Shown one piece after another: positions 7,245 to 15,937 of a stretch of 64,000 bases of DNA. Within the stretch, counting starts at the first letter, position 1. Each line of letters opens with the position of its first letter. Both the position numbers and the translations under genes were made by a program. The stretch spans positions 372,001 through 436,000 of the forward strand of contig NZ_JAAIXZ010000003.1 of the NCBI RefSeq assembly GCF_010894435.1. The letters are read 5' to 3'. Below the pieces are notes generated by a model, which did not search any database, was not told where the DNA came from, and saw only the letters and a list, made by a program, of their open reading frames with translations. The stretch comes from Pyxidicoccus trucidator. GTDB taxonomy: Bacteria; Myxococcota; Myxococcia; Myxococcales; Myxococcaceae.

Positions 7245-8048
7245 CTAGCGGGCCGCGCCCACCGTCTTCCCCGAGGACGCGGGAGGCACCGGCGAGGCAC
7301 CGGGCGCGCGGCGCCGCAGCAGGCCCCACAGGCCATACGCCACCAGCGCCATGCAGCCGTACTGCGCGGGCGTGAGCCCGAAGTAGCGCGCGTCCACGTA
7401 GGACATGTCCGTGGCGCGCAGCGTGTCGAAGAAGAAGCGGCAGATGGCGTACAGCAGCGCGAGCAGCGGCAGCAGCCGGCCCTTCATCTTCTCCGAGTCG
7501 CGCAGCGCGTACAGCAGCCCGCTGATGGCGAAGAGGGCGATGGCGTCGTACATGCCCAAATCGTGCCGCGGGCCGCCGGGGAAATTCACGGCGAGGAAGA
7601 AGTCCGTCGGCACGCCCGGGTGGTCATGCACCGCGAAGCAGCCCAGGCGGGCCACCGCCCAGCCCGGCGCCACGCCCAGCGCGAACGAGTCCGCGTAGTC
7701 GTTGAAGCGCAGCTTGCGCACCCGGAAGAACACCACCGCCGCCAGGATTCCGCCGAGCAGCCCGCCGAAGGACGACAGCCCGTCCCACACCTTCAAAATC
7801 TGGAACGGGCTCTTGGACAGCTCCTCCGGGTGGTAGAAGAGCAGGTGCACCAGGTGGCCCACGACGACGCCACCGAGCACGCCCCACATCGCGTAGTCGG
7901 CCAGCGGCGTCGGGTCCAGCTTCTGGCGCTCCGCATTGCGGACGAGCAGGCGAGCGGCCAGCAGGATGCCCAGCGCCACGAAGATGCCGAAGGGCTCGAT
8001 GGTGAGCGGGCCCAGGTGGATGGAGGGTGGCTTCCAGTAGGGAATCAC
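7245..8048 (-). CDS. Prolipoprotein diacylglyceryl transferase family protein (Lgt-like)
   Basis: A 267-residue polytopic membrane protein with about seven hydrophobic segments and the overall Lgt layout: an N-terminal GPLTIEPFGIFVALG segment, a Gly-rich loop SSFGGLLGG, and an Arg-containing signature ARLGCFAVHDHPG. Lgt transfers diacylglyceryl from phosphatidylglycerol to the lipobox Cys of prolipoproteins in the inner membrane. Two motifs deviate from E. coli Lgt. The His of HGG is Phe here, and the Asn/Glu of the NF..GE signature are replaced. It could be the canonical enzyme of this lineage or a paralogue with altered activity, so I do not assign the symbol lgt. Confidence 0.75.
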   Translation of the reverse strand: MIPYWKPPSIHLGPLTIEPFGIFVALGILLAARLLVRNAERQKLDPTPLADYAMWGVLGGVVVGHLVHLLFYHPEELSKSPFQILKVWDGLSSFGGLLGGILAAVVFFRVRKLRFNDYADSFALGVAPGWAVARLGCFAVHDHPGVPTDFFLAVNFPGGPRHDLGMYDAIALFAISGLLYALRDSEKMKGRLLPLLALLYAICRFFFDTLRATDMSYVDARYFGLTPAQYGCMALVAYGLWGLLRRRAPGASPVPPASSGKTVGAAR

Positions 8049-8647
8049 GTCGAAAGGCTCCAGTACGGGCGAACGCCCCTCCCTTTATCCGGGCGGAGGG
8101 ACGGAGGCGAACAATTGTGGGAACGCGGACTTTCCCGTCCGCGCCGCGAGCCCACCCCCTGGCGGGTCCGCTGGACGACATACTCCCTGTGTGCCTCCTG
8201 GCACTCCCCTCGTACCCAGGAGGGAATCACTCCCACTTCCAGACGTTCGGGGAAGACCCGCTAGGACCGAATCAGGGGGTCTCACGCGTCTACTACAGGA
8301 AATCCTTGGTTTTTTGTCAGGCCCATCCGGTCCAATCGCACCGTGGGCCCAGGCTTCGAAGCACGCGGTGACGACATGACGCAGCGGAAGGAAAGCCACC
8401 ACATGCCGGACGCGCCCTGGTGCGCGGGGCCGGCGTGTGTCCCCGCGCGGATGTCAGAATCACCCACCACGGTGGACGCGCCGCCACGGGCGCGGGCCAC
8501 CCCTGTCGGGGGCACGTCGCCACGAGCGCGCCCCCATTGCCACCGTCGCTCGCGAGAGGCTCCACGCGCGACGGGCGCTGAACTGGTGCCGGCGGCCCTT
8601 GCCTCACGCGGCCGGCCTTGCGAGGTCGTTCAAGGAGTACACCAACC
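8049..8647. other. 600-bp divergent intergenic region before the subtilase
   Basis: No gene is supported here. A 7-bp hairpin, CGCGGAC (8124-8130) with GTCCGCG (8137-8143), lies near the Lgt side. A short T-run occurs at about 8312-8317. The subtilase ribosome-binding site (AAGGAG, about 10 bases before the ATG) is at the right edge. Promoters for both flanking genes must lie here, but no convincing -35/-10 pair was found. Confidence 0.4.
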
Positions 8648-10072
8648 ATGAAGTCCTACCTGTTGGTTCCAAAGGAGTCCATCGAGTCTCAGGCGCGCGT
8701 GGGGCCGCGCGGCACGGAGCAGGGCGAGCGCGTCCTGCCTCGCACCACGGCGCTGCGCTTCGCCGTGGCGAACAAGGCGCCCGACACGCTCACCTCGCTC
8801 GGCCTGCGCTCGGCCACGCTGCCCGGCGTGCGTCCGCAGGTGAGCGGGCAGCAGTCCCTCAAGCGCACGAAGAAGGGCGCGAAGAAGCAGCCCGGCACGC
8901 GCGGCGGAGACTCGTCCACCGTGCCCATTCCGGGCTCGGGCGTGACGGAGCAGACGGGCGCCGAGGCGGGCAGCTACCGCTTCATGCCGCTCATCGGCGC
9001 CACCATGGCCCACTTCTACGAGGAGGGCACCGAGAAGGCGGCCCGCGGCGAGCTGGAGCAGGACTTCGAGTTCATCCCCGACGTCGTGCCCCTGTCCTTC
9101 CCCGGCCCCGTGTCCGCGGGCCAGACGGGCCCGCGCAACCGCGGCATGTCCTCGCTCGCCGAGCGCGAGTGGCCGGAGGAGTGCGGCGTGCCCCTGGCCC
9201 ACGCCCAGGGCATCCGCGGCGCCGGCGTCATGCTCGGCATCCTCGACACCGGCGTGGACGCCGACCACCCCGAGCACTTCAACCGCGTCATCCAGTTCCG
9301 CTACGTGTCGCTGTTCCCCAACTCGCCGCACAACCCGGCCCGAGACATCCGCGGCTTCGACCCGGATGGCCACGGCACGCACGTGTGCGGCATCGCCGCC
9401 GGCATCCACCACGGTGTCGCCCCGGAGGTGGACCTCTACGTCGCATCCGTCATCGAATCGGAGACCATCCGCACCAGCCTCGGCCGCGTGGCCGCCGGCA
9501 TGGAGTGGCTGCTGCACCAGTTCAGCCGCCCGGAAAACTCCATGCGTCCGGCCGTCGTGAATCTGTCGCTCGGCTTCCCGCTTGCTCCTCCGCCTGGAAT
9601 CTCGGAGGCCGACTACAACCTCAACCTGCGCGCGCTGCAGACGATGATTCGTCGCCTGCTCGACAGCAACGTCCTGCCTGTTGTCGCGGCAGGCAACAGT
9701 GGACCCGACACGGTTGGTTATCCAGCCGCCTTTCCGGAGTCCCTGGCGGTTGGCGCAGTCGACTTCGAGCGCAACGTGGCCACTTTCTCCGCCAGCGGAG
9801 CGGTGGGTAGGCGTGTTGTCCCCGACGTCATGGGTTACGGTGTAAACGTGTATTCGTCCACAGAGCGTCGCTGCAACAACCAGGCGTTCTACGAGCGAAT
9901 GAGTGGCACGAGCATGGCTGCGCCTTATGTAGCGGGTATTGCAGCACTGTATCGTTGCCGCGCACCTGACTTGACGGCGGTCGAAGTGAGGGATTTGATC
10001 CTGGCCAATGCGGTCAAGCTTGCACGCTCGGGCACGCACCGGACGGGCAAGGGCCTGGCCGTGTTCAGGTGA
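8648..10072 (+). CDS. Subtilisin-family (S8) serine protease without a signal peptide
   Basis: A 474-residue protease. About 185 N-terminal residues form a propeptide-like, Lys/Gly-rich region. The S8 catalytic domain follows: Asp200 in DTGVD, His242 in GHGTHVCG, oxyanion Asn350 in AAGNSG, and Ser422 in SGTSMAAPY. No Sec signal is seen at the N-terminus, so the enzyme may act inside the cell or be exported by another route. The AAGGAG ribosome-binding site supports the MKSYLL start. Codon choice changes part-way through: after about position 9560, A/T-ending codons become markedly more common than in the first two-thirds. The 142-residue gene 63 bases downstream is probably co-transcribed. 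Confidence 0.92.
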   Translation: MKSYLLVPKESIESQARVGPRGTEQGERVLPRTTALRFAVANKAPDTLTSLGLRSATLPGVRPQVSGQQSLKRTKKGAKKQPGTRGGDSSTVPIPGSGVTEQTGAEAGSYRFMPLIGATMAHFYEEGTEKAARGELEQDFEFIPDVVPLSFPGPVSAGQTGPRNRGMSSLAEREWPEECGVPLAHAQGIRGAGVMLGILDTGVDADHPEHFNRVIQFRYVSLFPNSPHNPARDIRGFDPDGHGTHVCGIAAGIHHGVAPEVDLYVASVIESETIRTSLGRVAAGMEWLLHQFSRPENSMRPAVVNLSLGFPLAPPPGISEADYNLNLRALQTMIRRLLDSNVLPVVAAGNSGPDTVGYPAAFPESLAVGAVDFERNVATFSASGAVGRRVVPDVMGYGVNVYSSTERRCNNQAFYERMSGTSMAAPYVAGIAALYRCRAPDLTAVEVRDLILANAVKLARSGTHRTGKGLAVFR

Positions 10073-10135
10073 CGGCGGTGGGTTGATACCAGGGTCGGCG
10101 CCAGCTGAGCGCCGGACCTGGGGGAGGATGAGGCC

Positions 10136-10564
10136 ATGAGCAGGAAGATTGGCGAGCCTGGGGACATGTACGCCAGAGGTTCGCCGCCGCTGTCGTCGAA
10201 CGTGCGTCCGCTACCGGGCGCAGCCAGCTCGACGGTGGGAACGGAGCGCCAGCCCGAGTGGATTGACGTGACGGTGATGCCCAGGGAGGCACCCGCCGCG
10301 CCACGCGCGCGCGCGCCCGCACGGCCGCCGCCCCCCCGCTCACGTGCGGAGGTGCACCAGTCCGGCCTGGCCGAAAGCGCGCGCTTCCACCAGAGCTTCA
10401 TGCAATGGCTCGAGGAGCGGCATCTCCTGGGCTCCGTGCGCTCGGTGAGCGAGCCGGGCTCGTTGCCCATGCTCCACCTGCGCTGCGCGCCACGCGTGCT
10501 GGACCAGCTGCGTCGCGAGCCGGAGTTCGAAGCGGGCACGATGCTGCCCCTCGACCTCATCTAG
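10136..10564 (+). CDS. Hypothetical protein, probable partner of the upstream subtilase
   Basis: A 142-residue protein of no recognised family, preceded by a strong GGGGGAGG ribosome-binding site. The first 75 residues are Pro/Ala/Arg-rich and look disordered. Residues 78-142 form a compact region with a helix (ARFHQSFMQWLEERHLL) and strand-like segments ending in PMLHLRCAPRVLDQLRREPE. The C-terminal pattern, a strand followed by a helix and a short acidic run, resembles subtilase propeptide/inhibitor domains (I9-like). This resemblance is only an impression. Tight linkage to the protease is the main argument for a regulatory or inhibitory role. Confidence 0.7.
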   Translation: MSRKIGEPGDMYARGSPPLSSNVRPLPGAASSTVGTERQPEWIDVTVMPREAPAAPRARAPARPPPPRSRAEVHQSGLAESARFHQSFMQWLEERHLLGSVRSVSEPGSLPMLHLRCAPRVLDQLRREPEFEAGTMLPLDLI

Positions 10565-10630
10565 CGGTGGGCGCCCCTCGCCGTGCGCCCCTGGTCTGGG
10601 TCTCCCTCCGAGCGTAAGGAGGGCTGCCCG

Positions 10631-10650
10631 GGTGGCCCTGGAGGGCCACC
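10631..10650. terminator. 8-bp-stem hairpin between convergent genes
   Basis: GGTGGCCC-TGGA-GGGCCACC is a perfect inverted repeat 67 bases after the stop of the subtilase partner and before the convergent RidA gene. There is no U-tract, as is common at this GC content. The rest of 10565-10816 shows nothing else. Confidence 0.55.
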
Positions 10651-10816
10651 TGCGGCGGCGCACCTGCGCACCGCCTGGAGAAGGGCCCCGGTCCGTCGTT
10701 CCCGCCACGGTGAACCGACGTCAGGGCCGCTTCTTCCTGATTAACTTAGAAACTCGGGATTGTCCTGCCAACTGGCCAGAGGGCCAATAGTCGTGGACGT
10801 GCGTTCAGCACACGAC

Positions 10817-11209
10817 TCAAGGCACGTAGGCGATGCAGTCAATCTCCACGCGCAGACCCGGCTCTGGCAGCGCGGACACCTGCACGGTGGTGCGTGCGGG
10901 GCGGTGGCCGGCGAAGACTCGCTCGTAGACGGCGTTCATCCGGGGGAACTCCTTCATGTCCACGACGAAGACGCCGCAGCGCAGGACGTGCTGGAGGCTG
11001 GAGCCGCCGGCCACGAGGATGCGCTCCAGGTTGCGCAGCACCTGCTCCGTCTGCGCTTCAATGCCCTCGGCCTGCGTGCCGGTGGTCGGGTCCGTGGCGC
11101 CCTGTCCGGAGATGAAGAGCAGCCGCTCCAACTGCATGCCGGGCGAGTACGGGCCCGCGGGCTTGGGCAGGTTGGGCGAGACGATGGGCTGGTGCTTCGC
11201 TGACGTCAC
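10817..11209 (-). CDS. RidA/YjgF-family protein (reactive imine deaminase)
   Basis: A 130-residue single-domain RidA protein. It has the N-terminal KPAGPYSPG segment, a central SGQGA strand, and a conserved Arg in HRPARTTVQV followed by the LRVEIDCIA strand with the conserved Glu. RidA proteins hydrolyse reactive enamine/imine intermediates released by PLP-dependent dehydratases. The essential Arg is retained, so activity is plausible. It is cytoplasmic. It lies downstream of and in the same orientation as the VIT/vWA gene, with a 130-base gap. Confidence 0.9.
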   Translation of the reverse strand: MTSAKHQPIVSPNLPKPAGPYSPGMQLERLLFISGQGATDPTTGTQAEGIEAQTEQVLRNLERILVAGGSSLQHVLRCGVFVVDMKEFPRMNAVYERVFAGHRPARTTVQVSALPEPGLRVEIDCIAYVP

Positions 11210-11339
11210 GGGCTTCTCCTTGCGAAGGGAGCCCCAGGCATAGCGAATGCGGCGGCGGGGTGCACCCTCGGGGCCGTGGGTGCGGCCCCGGCGGACTCTC
11301 CAACCTGGGAGCGTCTTCGCCGGGACCGCGCCTGGAGAC

Positions 11340-13736
11340 CTACAGCGTCACGACGTACTCCACGCCGTCGAAGCACCAGCGCACGCGGACCACGTCACGG
11401 GGGAGCGGCTGGAAGCGGAGCCGCACCCAGGTGCCCCGCGTGACGCGAGCCCTGTGCGTGCTCGCCGCCGTGTCCACGCGCAGCCTGACGCGGGTGCCGT
11501 CGACGAGCTCCGCCTCGAAGGAGGCCTCGGGATTCCAGAGCTGGGTGTCGCACTGAATCTCCACGGCGGCGAGCCCATCTGCGGAGGCCAGCCGACGTCC
11601 GCGCAGCGGCACGGGCCCCTGCTCCTTCTCGCCTCCTCGGGACCAGGACTGCCCGCGCTTCGCCGGAGCGCGTCCCCCTGTCGGCAGTCCACCCGGTGTC
11701 ACGGGCACGCTGCTGCATGACCTGAGCGTTCCTATCTCCGGTCCCTGTCCCGGAGGAGGGCTGGAGGGAGACTCGCTCCCTGGGACGGGAGGGGTCATCC
11801 GCCGCACCATGATGGTGGGCCGTGGCACCGCCCCGGCAAGCCACGCACCTGGAGCAAAGGCGCTCCCCAGGCTGTGCGCGGACATGCCCTGTGGGAGCGC
11901 CTGGGGCACCGTCTCGTACCGGAAGGGCACCGAGGGGTTTACGGTCGGCTCATCGCTCACGGCGACCCAGGCCGTCAGCGGCGTGGCGATTTGATACTCC
12001 AGGCCGAGCTGCTCCATTCGGGGGCTCAACTCATGGAGTGGCGCTCCACCCGAGCGCTGCATGGCGAGGTCCTCCACCTTCTCCCGTGCGTAGAGCGTCG
12101 CGAGGGCGGGGTTCCCCTCTCCCGCACGCATCGGAGGGACGAGGAGACTCCGCTCCCAGGCTCCGTCCGGAGTGACGCCCTTCACGACAAGTCGTCCGCC
12201 GTCCGGCCGGAGCTTCAGGGACAGGAGGACCGGAGCGCCGGCCATCAGGTCCGTCACCGACGCGGGCGCGAAGTCCTCGACGGCGTCGCCTTCCACCGTC
12301 ACGTCCACCAGCACCGGTGCCCGGGTCGCGGCGATGAGCCGGGCGGCGCTCCGCTCGACGTCTTCACCCGGGCCGGTGAGGACTTCCACTCCCCGACCGG
12401 CGCGCGCGGCGGAGTGGGTGAGGGAGCGATTCACCGCCGCCCCCACACCCACCGTGTGCAGGCGAGTCCCACGCGGGAGGCGCTCGATGAGCTCCCGGAC
12501 GATGTCCCCCTCGGCGCCGATGTGCCCGTCGGTGACGAGCACCACCTGGCGCTGACTGTCAGGGCGCAGCGGACGGAGGGCCTCGCGGATGCCGGAGCGC
12601 ATCTCGGTACCACCGTTCGCGGCCAGTCCCATCACCCAGGCCACCGCCTCGTGACGGGCGGCCACATTCGCGGACGCGGGCCTGTCCCGCCAGCGCAGGG
12701 GCCTGTCGTTGAACGCCAGCAACTCCAGCGAGTCGCGCTCCTCCAGCGTGTCGATGAGCGCCGCGACGACCCGCCGGGCGTGCTCCATCGGCGGCCCGCG
12801 CATGGAGCCGCTCACGTCCAGGAGGAAGACGAGGTCCCGAGGCAGCCGCGCCGTCTCCACCGAGGGAGGCACCAGCGTGAGCAGCCCGAACGCGGCTTCC
12901 TCCAGCCGTCCCTTCAACCGGGCACGATGCAGGTGGATGCCCGGCTCCGGAGTGGCGACGGGCCAACGCACCACGACATCCCGGTCCAGTGGCACACCCT
13001 CTTCCAGCCGGGCCAAGGTCCTCGCTCCGCCAGGCTCGAAGCGCACCGGGTGGCTGGGAGACTCGGGCCTGCGTCCCTCCGCGAGCACGTCACCGATGAC
13101 CAGCTCGAGTGTGGCGCGGATGCTCGTGGGCCGGTGAGCCACGCTCACGTCGATGCGGTCCACGGCCTGCGTGCCCGGGTAGCGGGGCGCGACGACGGTG
13201 GGAAAGCGCCACTCCCACAGGCCCTCGGAGAGCCAGCGCAGTGGCTGGTCCACGGTCAGCTCCACGGTGACGTGCTGACCGGGAGGCACGTTGCCCAGCT
13301 CCTGCGAGAAGACGCTGGTGCGCTGCTGGGTGAGCAGCGCCGCCGTCCTGCCGGAGGCCACGGCCTGCTCGAAGCGCTCGCGGGCGACATGGAGCCTGTC
13401 CACCACGCCCACGGTGCGGCGCTCGCCGATGCGGAACGCGTACCCGGCCACCGCGCCGTCTTCCGGCAGGGGTACCTGGTAGCTCACCTGGAGCGGCTCT
13501 TCGTACGGATTCAAGAAGTGCTGCGTGAGCGTGACGCGGGCAATGCCCCCCTGCGCCTCCGCTTTCAGTGCCACGGCGGTGAGCGGCAGTTGCCTGCCAT
13601 CCACCGAGAACATCCAACCCCCCTGCTCCTGCTGAGCTGTGTACGTCGCTGCGGGCCTCCCTTCGGGCTCTTGGGTACCCGCGCACCCACGAAGCAGTCC
13701 CGTCGGGGCTGACAGCCGCGAGTCCCCGAGTCGCAT
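11340..13736 (-). CDS. VIT and von Willebrand factor A domain protein
   Basis: A protein of about 798 residues. A vault/inter-alpha-trypsin (VIT) domain spans about residues 40-165 (GRQLPLTAVALKAEAQGG to GRTAALL). A vWA domain spans about 290-470, with the MIDAS motif DVSGSMRG and the VTDGHIG strand. A long C-terminal region with a Pro/Ser-rich linker ends in a beta-rich segment. VIT/vWA proteins are metal-dependent adhesion or scaffold proteins. The start is uncertain. I chose MRLGDSRL, but the following LLRGC at residues 14-18 is only a poor lipobox and no good signal peptide is seen. The open frame also continues 37 codons upstream. Confidence 0.8.
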   Translation of the reverse strand: MRLGDSRLSAPTGLLRGCAGTQEPEGRPAATYTAQQEQGGWMFSVDGRQLPLTAVALKAEAQGGIARVTLTQHFLNPYEEPLQVSYQVPLPEDGAVAGYAFRIGERRTVGVVDRLHVARERFEQAVASGRTAALLTQQRTSVFSQELGNVPPGQHVTVELTVDQPLRWLSEGLWEWRFPTVVAPRYPGTQAVDRIDVSVAHRPTSIRATLELVIGDVLAEGRRPESPSHPVRFEPGGARTLARLEEGVPLDRDVVVRWPVATPEPGIHLHRARLKGRLEEAAFGLLTLVPPSVETARLPRDLVFLLDVSGSMRGPPMEHARRVVAALIDTLEERDSLELLAFNDRPLRWRDRPASANVAARHEAVAWVMGLAANGGTEMRSGIREALRPLRPDSQRQVVLVTDGHIGAEGDIVRELIERLPRGTRLHTVGVGAAVNRSLTHSAARAGRGVEVLTGPGEDVERSAARLIAATRAPVLVDVTVEGDAVEDFAPASVTDLMAGAPVLLSLKLRPDGGRLVVKGVTPDGAWERSLLVPPMRAGEGNPALATLYAREKVEDLAMQRSGGAPLHELSPRMEQLGLEYQIATPLTAWVAVSDEPTVNPSVPFRYETVPQALPQGMSAHSLGSAFAPGAWLAGAVPRPTIMVRRMTPPVPGSESPSSPPPGQGPEIGTLRSCSSVPVTPGGLPTGGRAPAKRGQSWSRGGEKEQGPVPLRGRRLASADGLAAVEIQCDTQLWNPEASFEAELVDGTRVRLRVDTAASTHRARVTRGTWVRLRFQPLPRDVVRVRWCFDGVEYVVTL

Positions 13737-13925
13737 CCAGGTGCGACACGCACCACCCCTTTGGTGCCACCGCCGTCGCGCAGTGTGCCAGCCGCTGCAC
13801 ACGCGCCGAGTCCTCACGGAGCCAGCGTCCCCAGCAAAACCGCGCACCTGGCGCCTCGCGTGGGAGAGGCACGGAGGTTGCGTTGGAGCCTCCCCGTCGG
13901 ACGAGCACCCTTACGGAGCCCATCC

Positions 13926-15170
13926 ATGCAAGTGGCGAGGAAGTCCTCCCCGGTAGCGAGGTATTCGCGGACCCCCGGCAGCACCCCGGGGGCGAGTGGC
14001 CTGCACTTCGACCTGTACTCCACCGCGGAGGCGCTGCCCGACAAGGACTGGAGCGCGGTGGTGGATGCGGGGCACGTCTTCCTCCAGCCCACGTACCTGC
14101 GAGCCCTGGAGCGCAGCCGTCCCGAGCGCATGACGTTCTTCTACGCGCTCTTCCGCGAGCAGGGCCGTCCGGTGGCGGTGGCGAGCTTCCAGTGCGTGGA
14201 CTTCGGCATGGACGGCTTCGGTCCCAACCTGCTGCCGGAGGGCATGGCGCCGGAGGAAGCGGCGGGCACCTCCTTCTTCGTCCGCGCGCAGCTCAAGCGG
14301 GTGCTGGGGCGCATGCGGGTGCGCGTCCTGGTGTGCGGCAACCTCTTCGTCTGCGGGCCGCATGGCTTCGCGCACCGGCCGGAGCTGGACGCGGAGCGAG
14401 CGTGGTCCGCGCTGGCTGAAGCGGTGGACGCGCTCCAGGCGCAGGAGCGCAACCTGACCTTCGTGCTGGTGAAGGACCTGTCGCCGGAGGCGCATGGGGC
14501 CACGCGAGCGCTGGAGCGGGCGGGATTGGACAAGGTGCGGGTGGAGCCGACGATGGTGCTCACGGTGCGTCCGACGTGGAAGCGCTTCGAGGACTACCTC
14601 GGGGACCTCACGACGAAGTACCGCGCCCAGGCCCGCCGGGCGCGGCGCCAGTTCGAGGGCGTGGAGCGCAGGAGCCTCGGAGCCGCGGACATCGCCGCGC
14701 TCGCGCCCCGGGTGGAGGAGCTGTACGGCGCGGTCCACCAGCGCTCGCGGCTGCGGCCCTCGCGCGTGAGTGCCTCGTACTTCGTTCACTTGAAAGAGGC
14801 GCTGGGAGAGGACTTCGACTTCGTCGGCTACTTCGAGGGGGAGGAGCTGCGCGCCTTCAACACGCGCCTTCGCGCGGGCGACGAGCTGGAGAGCTACTAC
14901 CTGGGCCTGGACTACGCGCACAACGAGCGGCTGGCGCTGTACTTCAACGCGATGCTGGACGACGTGGAGCACGGCATCCTCACGGGGGCCCACCGGATTC
15001 AGCTCGGGCGCACGTCGCTGGAGCGCAAGAGCGCGCTCGGCGCCGAGCCGGTGGACCTGAACCTCTTCACGCGCCACCGCGAGCCGCTGCTGTACCCGAT
15101 GGCGAGGAGCCTGCTGTCGCTCGTGCAGCCGAAGTGGACGGCCCGCCATCCCTTCAAGGAGCACGCATGA
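13926..15170 (+). CDS. FemAB/GNAT-like peptidoglycan-biosynthesis-type protein (COG3146 group)
   Basis: A 414-residue protein of the COG3146/FemAB-like acetyltransferase-fold group. It has an N-terminal region with VFLQPTYLRALE, a middle segment FGPNLLPEG, and a conserved C-terminal half with TKYRAQARRARRQFEG and DYAHNERLALYFN typical of these proteins. Members are predicted aminoacyl or acyl transferases, and the substrate here is unknown. The stop codon overlaps the start of the TVP38 gene (ATGA), so the two are translationally coupled. The last 24 codons are part of a 99-bp tandem duplication that continues into the next gene. Confidence 0.75.
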   Translation: MQVARKSSPVARYSRTPGSTPGASGLHFDLYSTAEALPDKDWSAVVDAGHVFLQPTYLRALERSRPERMTFFYALFREQGRPVAVASFQCVDFGMDGFGPNLLPEGMAPEEAAGTSFFVRAQLKRVLGRMRVRVLVCGNLFVCGPHGFAHRPELDAERAWSALAEAVDALQAQERNLTFVLVKDLSPEAHGATRALERAGLDKVRVEPTMVLTVRPTWKRFEDYLGDLTTKYRAQARRARRQFEGVERRSLGAADIAALAPRVEELYGAVHQRSRLRPSRVSASYFVHLKEALGEDFDFVGYFEGEELRAFNTRLRAGDELESYYLGLDYAHNERLALYFNAMLDDVEHGILTGAHRIQLGRTSLERKSALGAEPVDLNLFTRHREPLLYPMARSLLSLVQPKWTARHPFKEHA

Positions 15171-15295
15171 AGCGCCACCCGTCCGGACTGTTGACTGATG
15201 GCGAAGCGCCTGCTGTCGCTCGGCCAGCCGAAGTGAAGAGCCCGCCACTCTTCTCGGGAGCGGGCTTGAAGCGCCACCTGCCCGGACTGCTGATG
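15098..15295 (+). repeat. 99-bp in-frame tandem duplication across a gene junction
   Basis: The segment starting GATGGCGAGGAGCCTGCTG at 15098 recurs at 15197 as GATGGCGAAGCGCCTGCTG, and similarity continues to about 15295. The unit contains the end of the FemAB-like gene, its stop codon and the start of the TVP38 gene. Copy 2 retains a decayed gene end (CAGCCGAAGTGA) and a decayed gene start in which ATG has become TTG. The period is exactly 33 codons. Confidence 0.85.
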
Positions 15296-15937
15296 GTGCT
15301 GGGACTGGCGGCGACGCTGCTCATGCTGCGTCCGCTCGCCACGGGAGCGTTGCCGGCGCTCGACACGGTGCGCGCCTCGGGCGTGCAGGGCACGGTGCTC
15401 TTCTGTCTCACATACAGCGTGGCCACGCTGTTGCTGCTGCCCACCACGCCATTCACGGTGGTTGCGGGGGCGCTGTATGGCCCATGGGGCGGAGGCGCAC
15501 TGCTGTTGCTGCTCAGCCTCGGCGTGGACCTGGTGGCCTTCTTTGGCGCCCGCTTCGCGAGAGGTCCCTTCGAGCGCATGCGCGACCGCTTCCCGGGGCT
15601 GGCACGGCTCGACGAGGCGCTGGGGAAGGGCGGCTTCGGCGCGGTGTGCCTCCTGCGCCTGTCACCGCTGGCGCCCTACGGAGTGCTCAACTACGCGCTG
15701 GGGCTCACGCGGGTGAGTCCGGCCGCGTTCCTCGCGGGCACCGCGGTGGGAAGCCTGCCGGCGACGGTCCTCTTCCTCGTACTGGGACACGGAGCGGCGG
15801 GAATGGTCGAGGGTGGAGGCGGCTCGCTCGGACTGTGGGCGACGGTGGCGCTGACGGTGGTGAGCGCCGTGGGGCTCACCGCGTGGGCGAAGCGCCGGCT
15901 CGCGGCGCCGGTGGTTGCGAGCGAGGTGGCGGCATGA
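15167..15937 (+). CDS. TVP38/TMEM64 (DedA-superfamily) membrane protein
   Basis: A 256-residue inner-membrane protein. After an unusual N-terminal extension, hydrophobic segments begin near residue 40 (LMVLGLAATLLML). The VTT/SNARE-associated domain follows, with TTPFTVVAGALYGPWGGG and FGAVCLLRLSPLAPYGVLNYALGLT, both characteristic. Related DedA/VTT proteins take part in lipid (undecaprenyl-phosphate or phospholipid) translocation. Residues 1-33 exist because of the 99-bp duplication. The segment KRHPSGLL at the ATG is repeated as LKRHLPGLL 33 codons later, at a TTG. Translation may start at either place. The gene overlaps the cupin gene downstream by 4 bases. Confidence 0.85.
   Translation: MKRHPSGLLTDGEAPAVARPAEVKSPPLFSGAGLKRHLPGLLMVLGLAATLLMLRPLATGALPALDTVRASGVQGTVLFCLTYSVATLLLLPTTPFTVVAGALYGPWGGGALLLLLSLGVDLVAFFGARFARGPFERMRDRFPGLARLDEALGKGGFGAVCLLRLSPLAPYGVLNYALGLTRVSPAAFLAGTAVGSLPATVLFLVLGHGAAGMVEGGGGSLGLWATVALTVVSAVGLTAWAKRRLAAPVVASEVAA

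Noticed and set aside
8169-8200. Sigma-54 promoter from a TGGCAC at about 8197
   Set aside because: The required GC-containing -12 element (TTGCW) is not at the right spacing.
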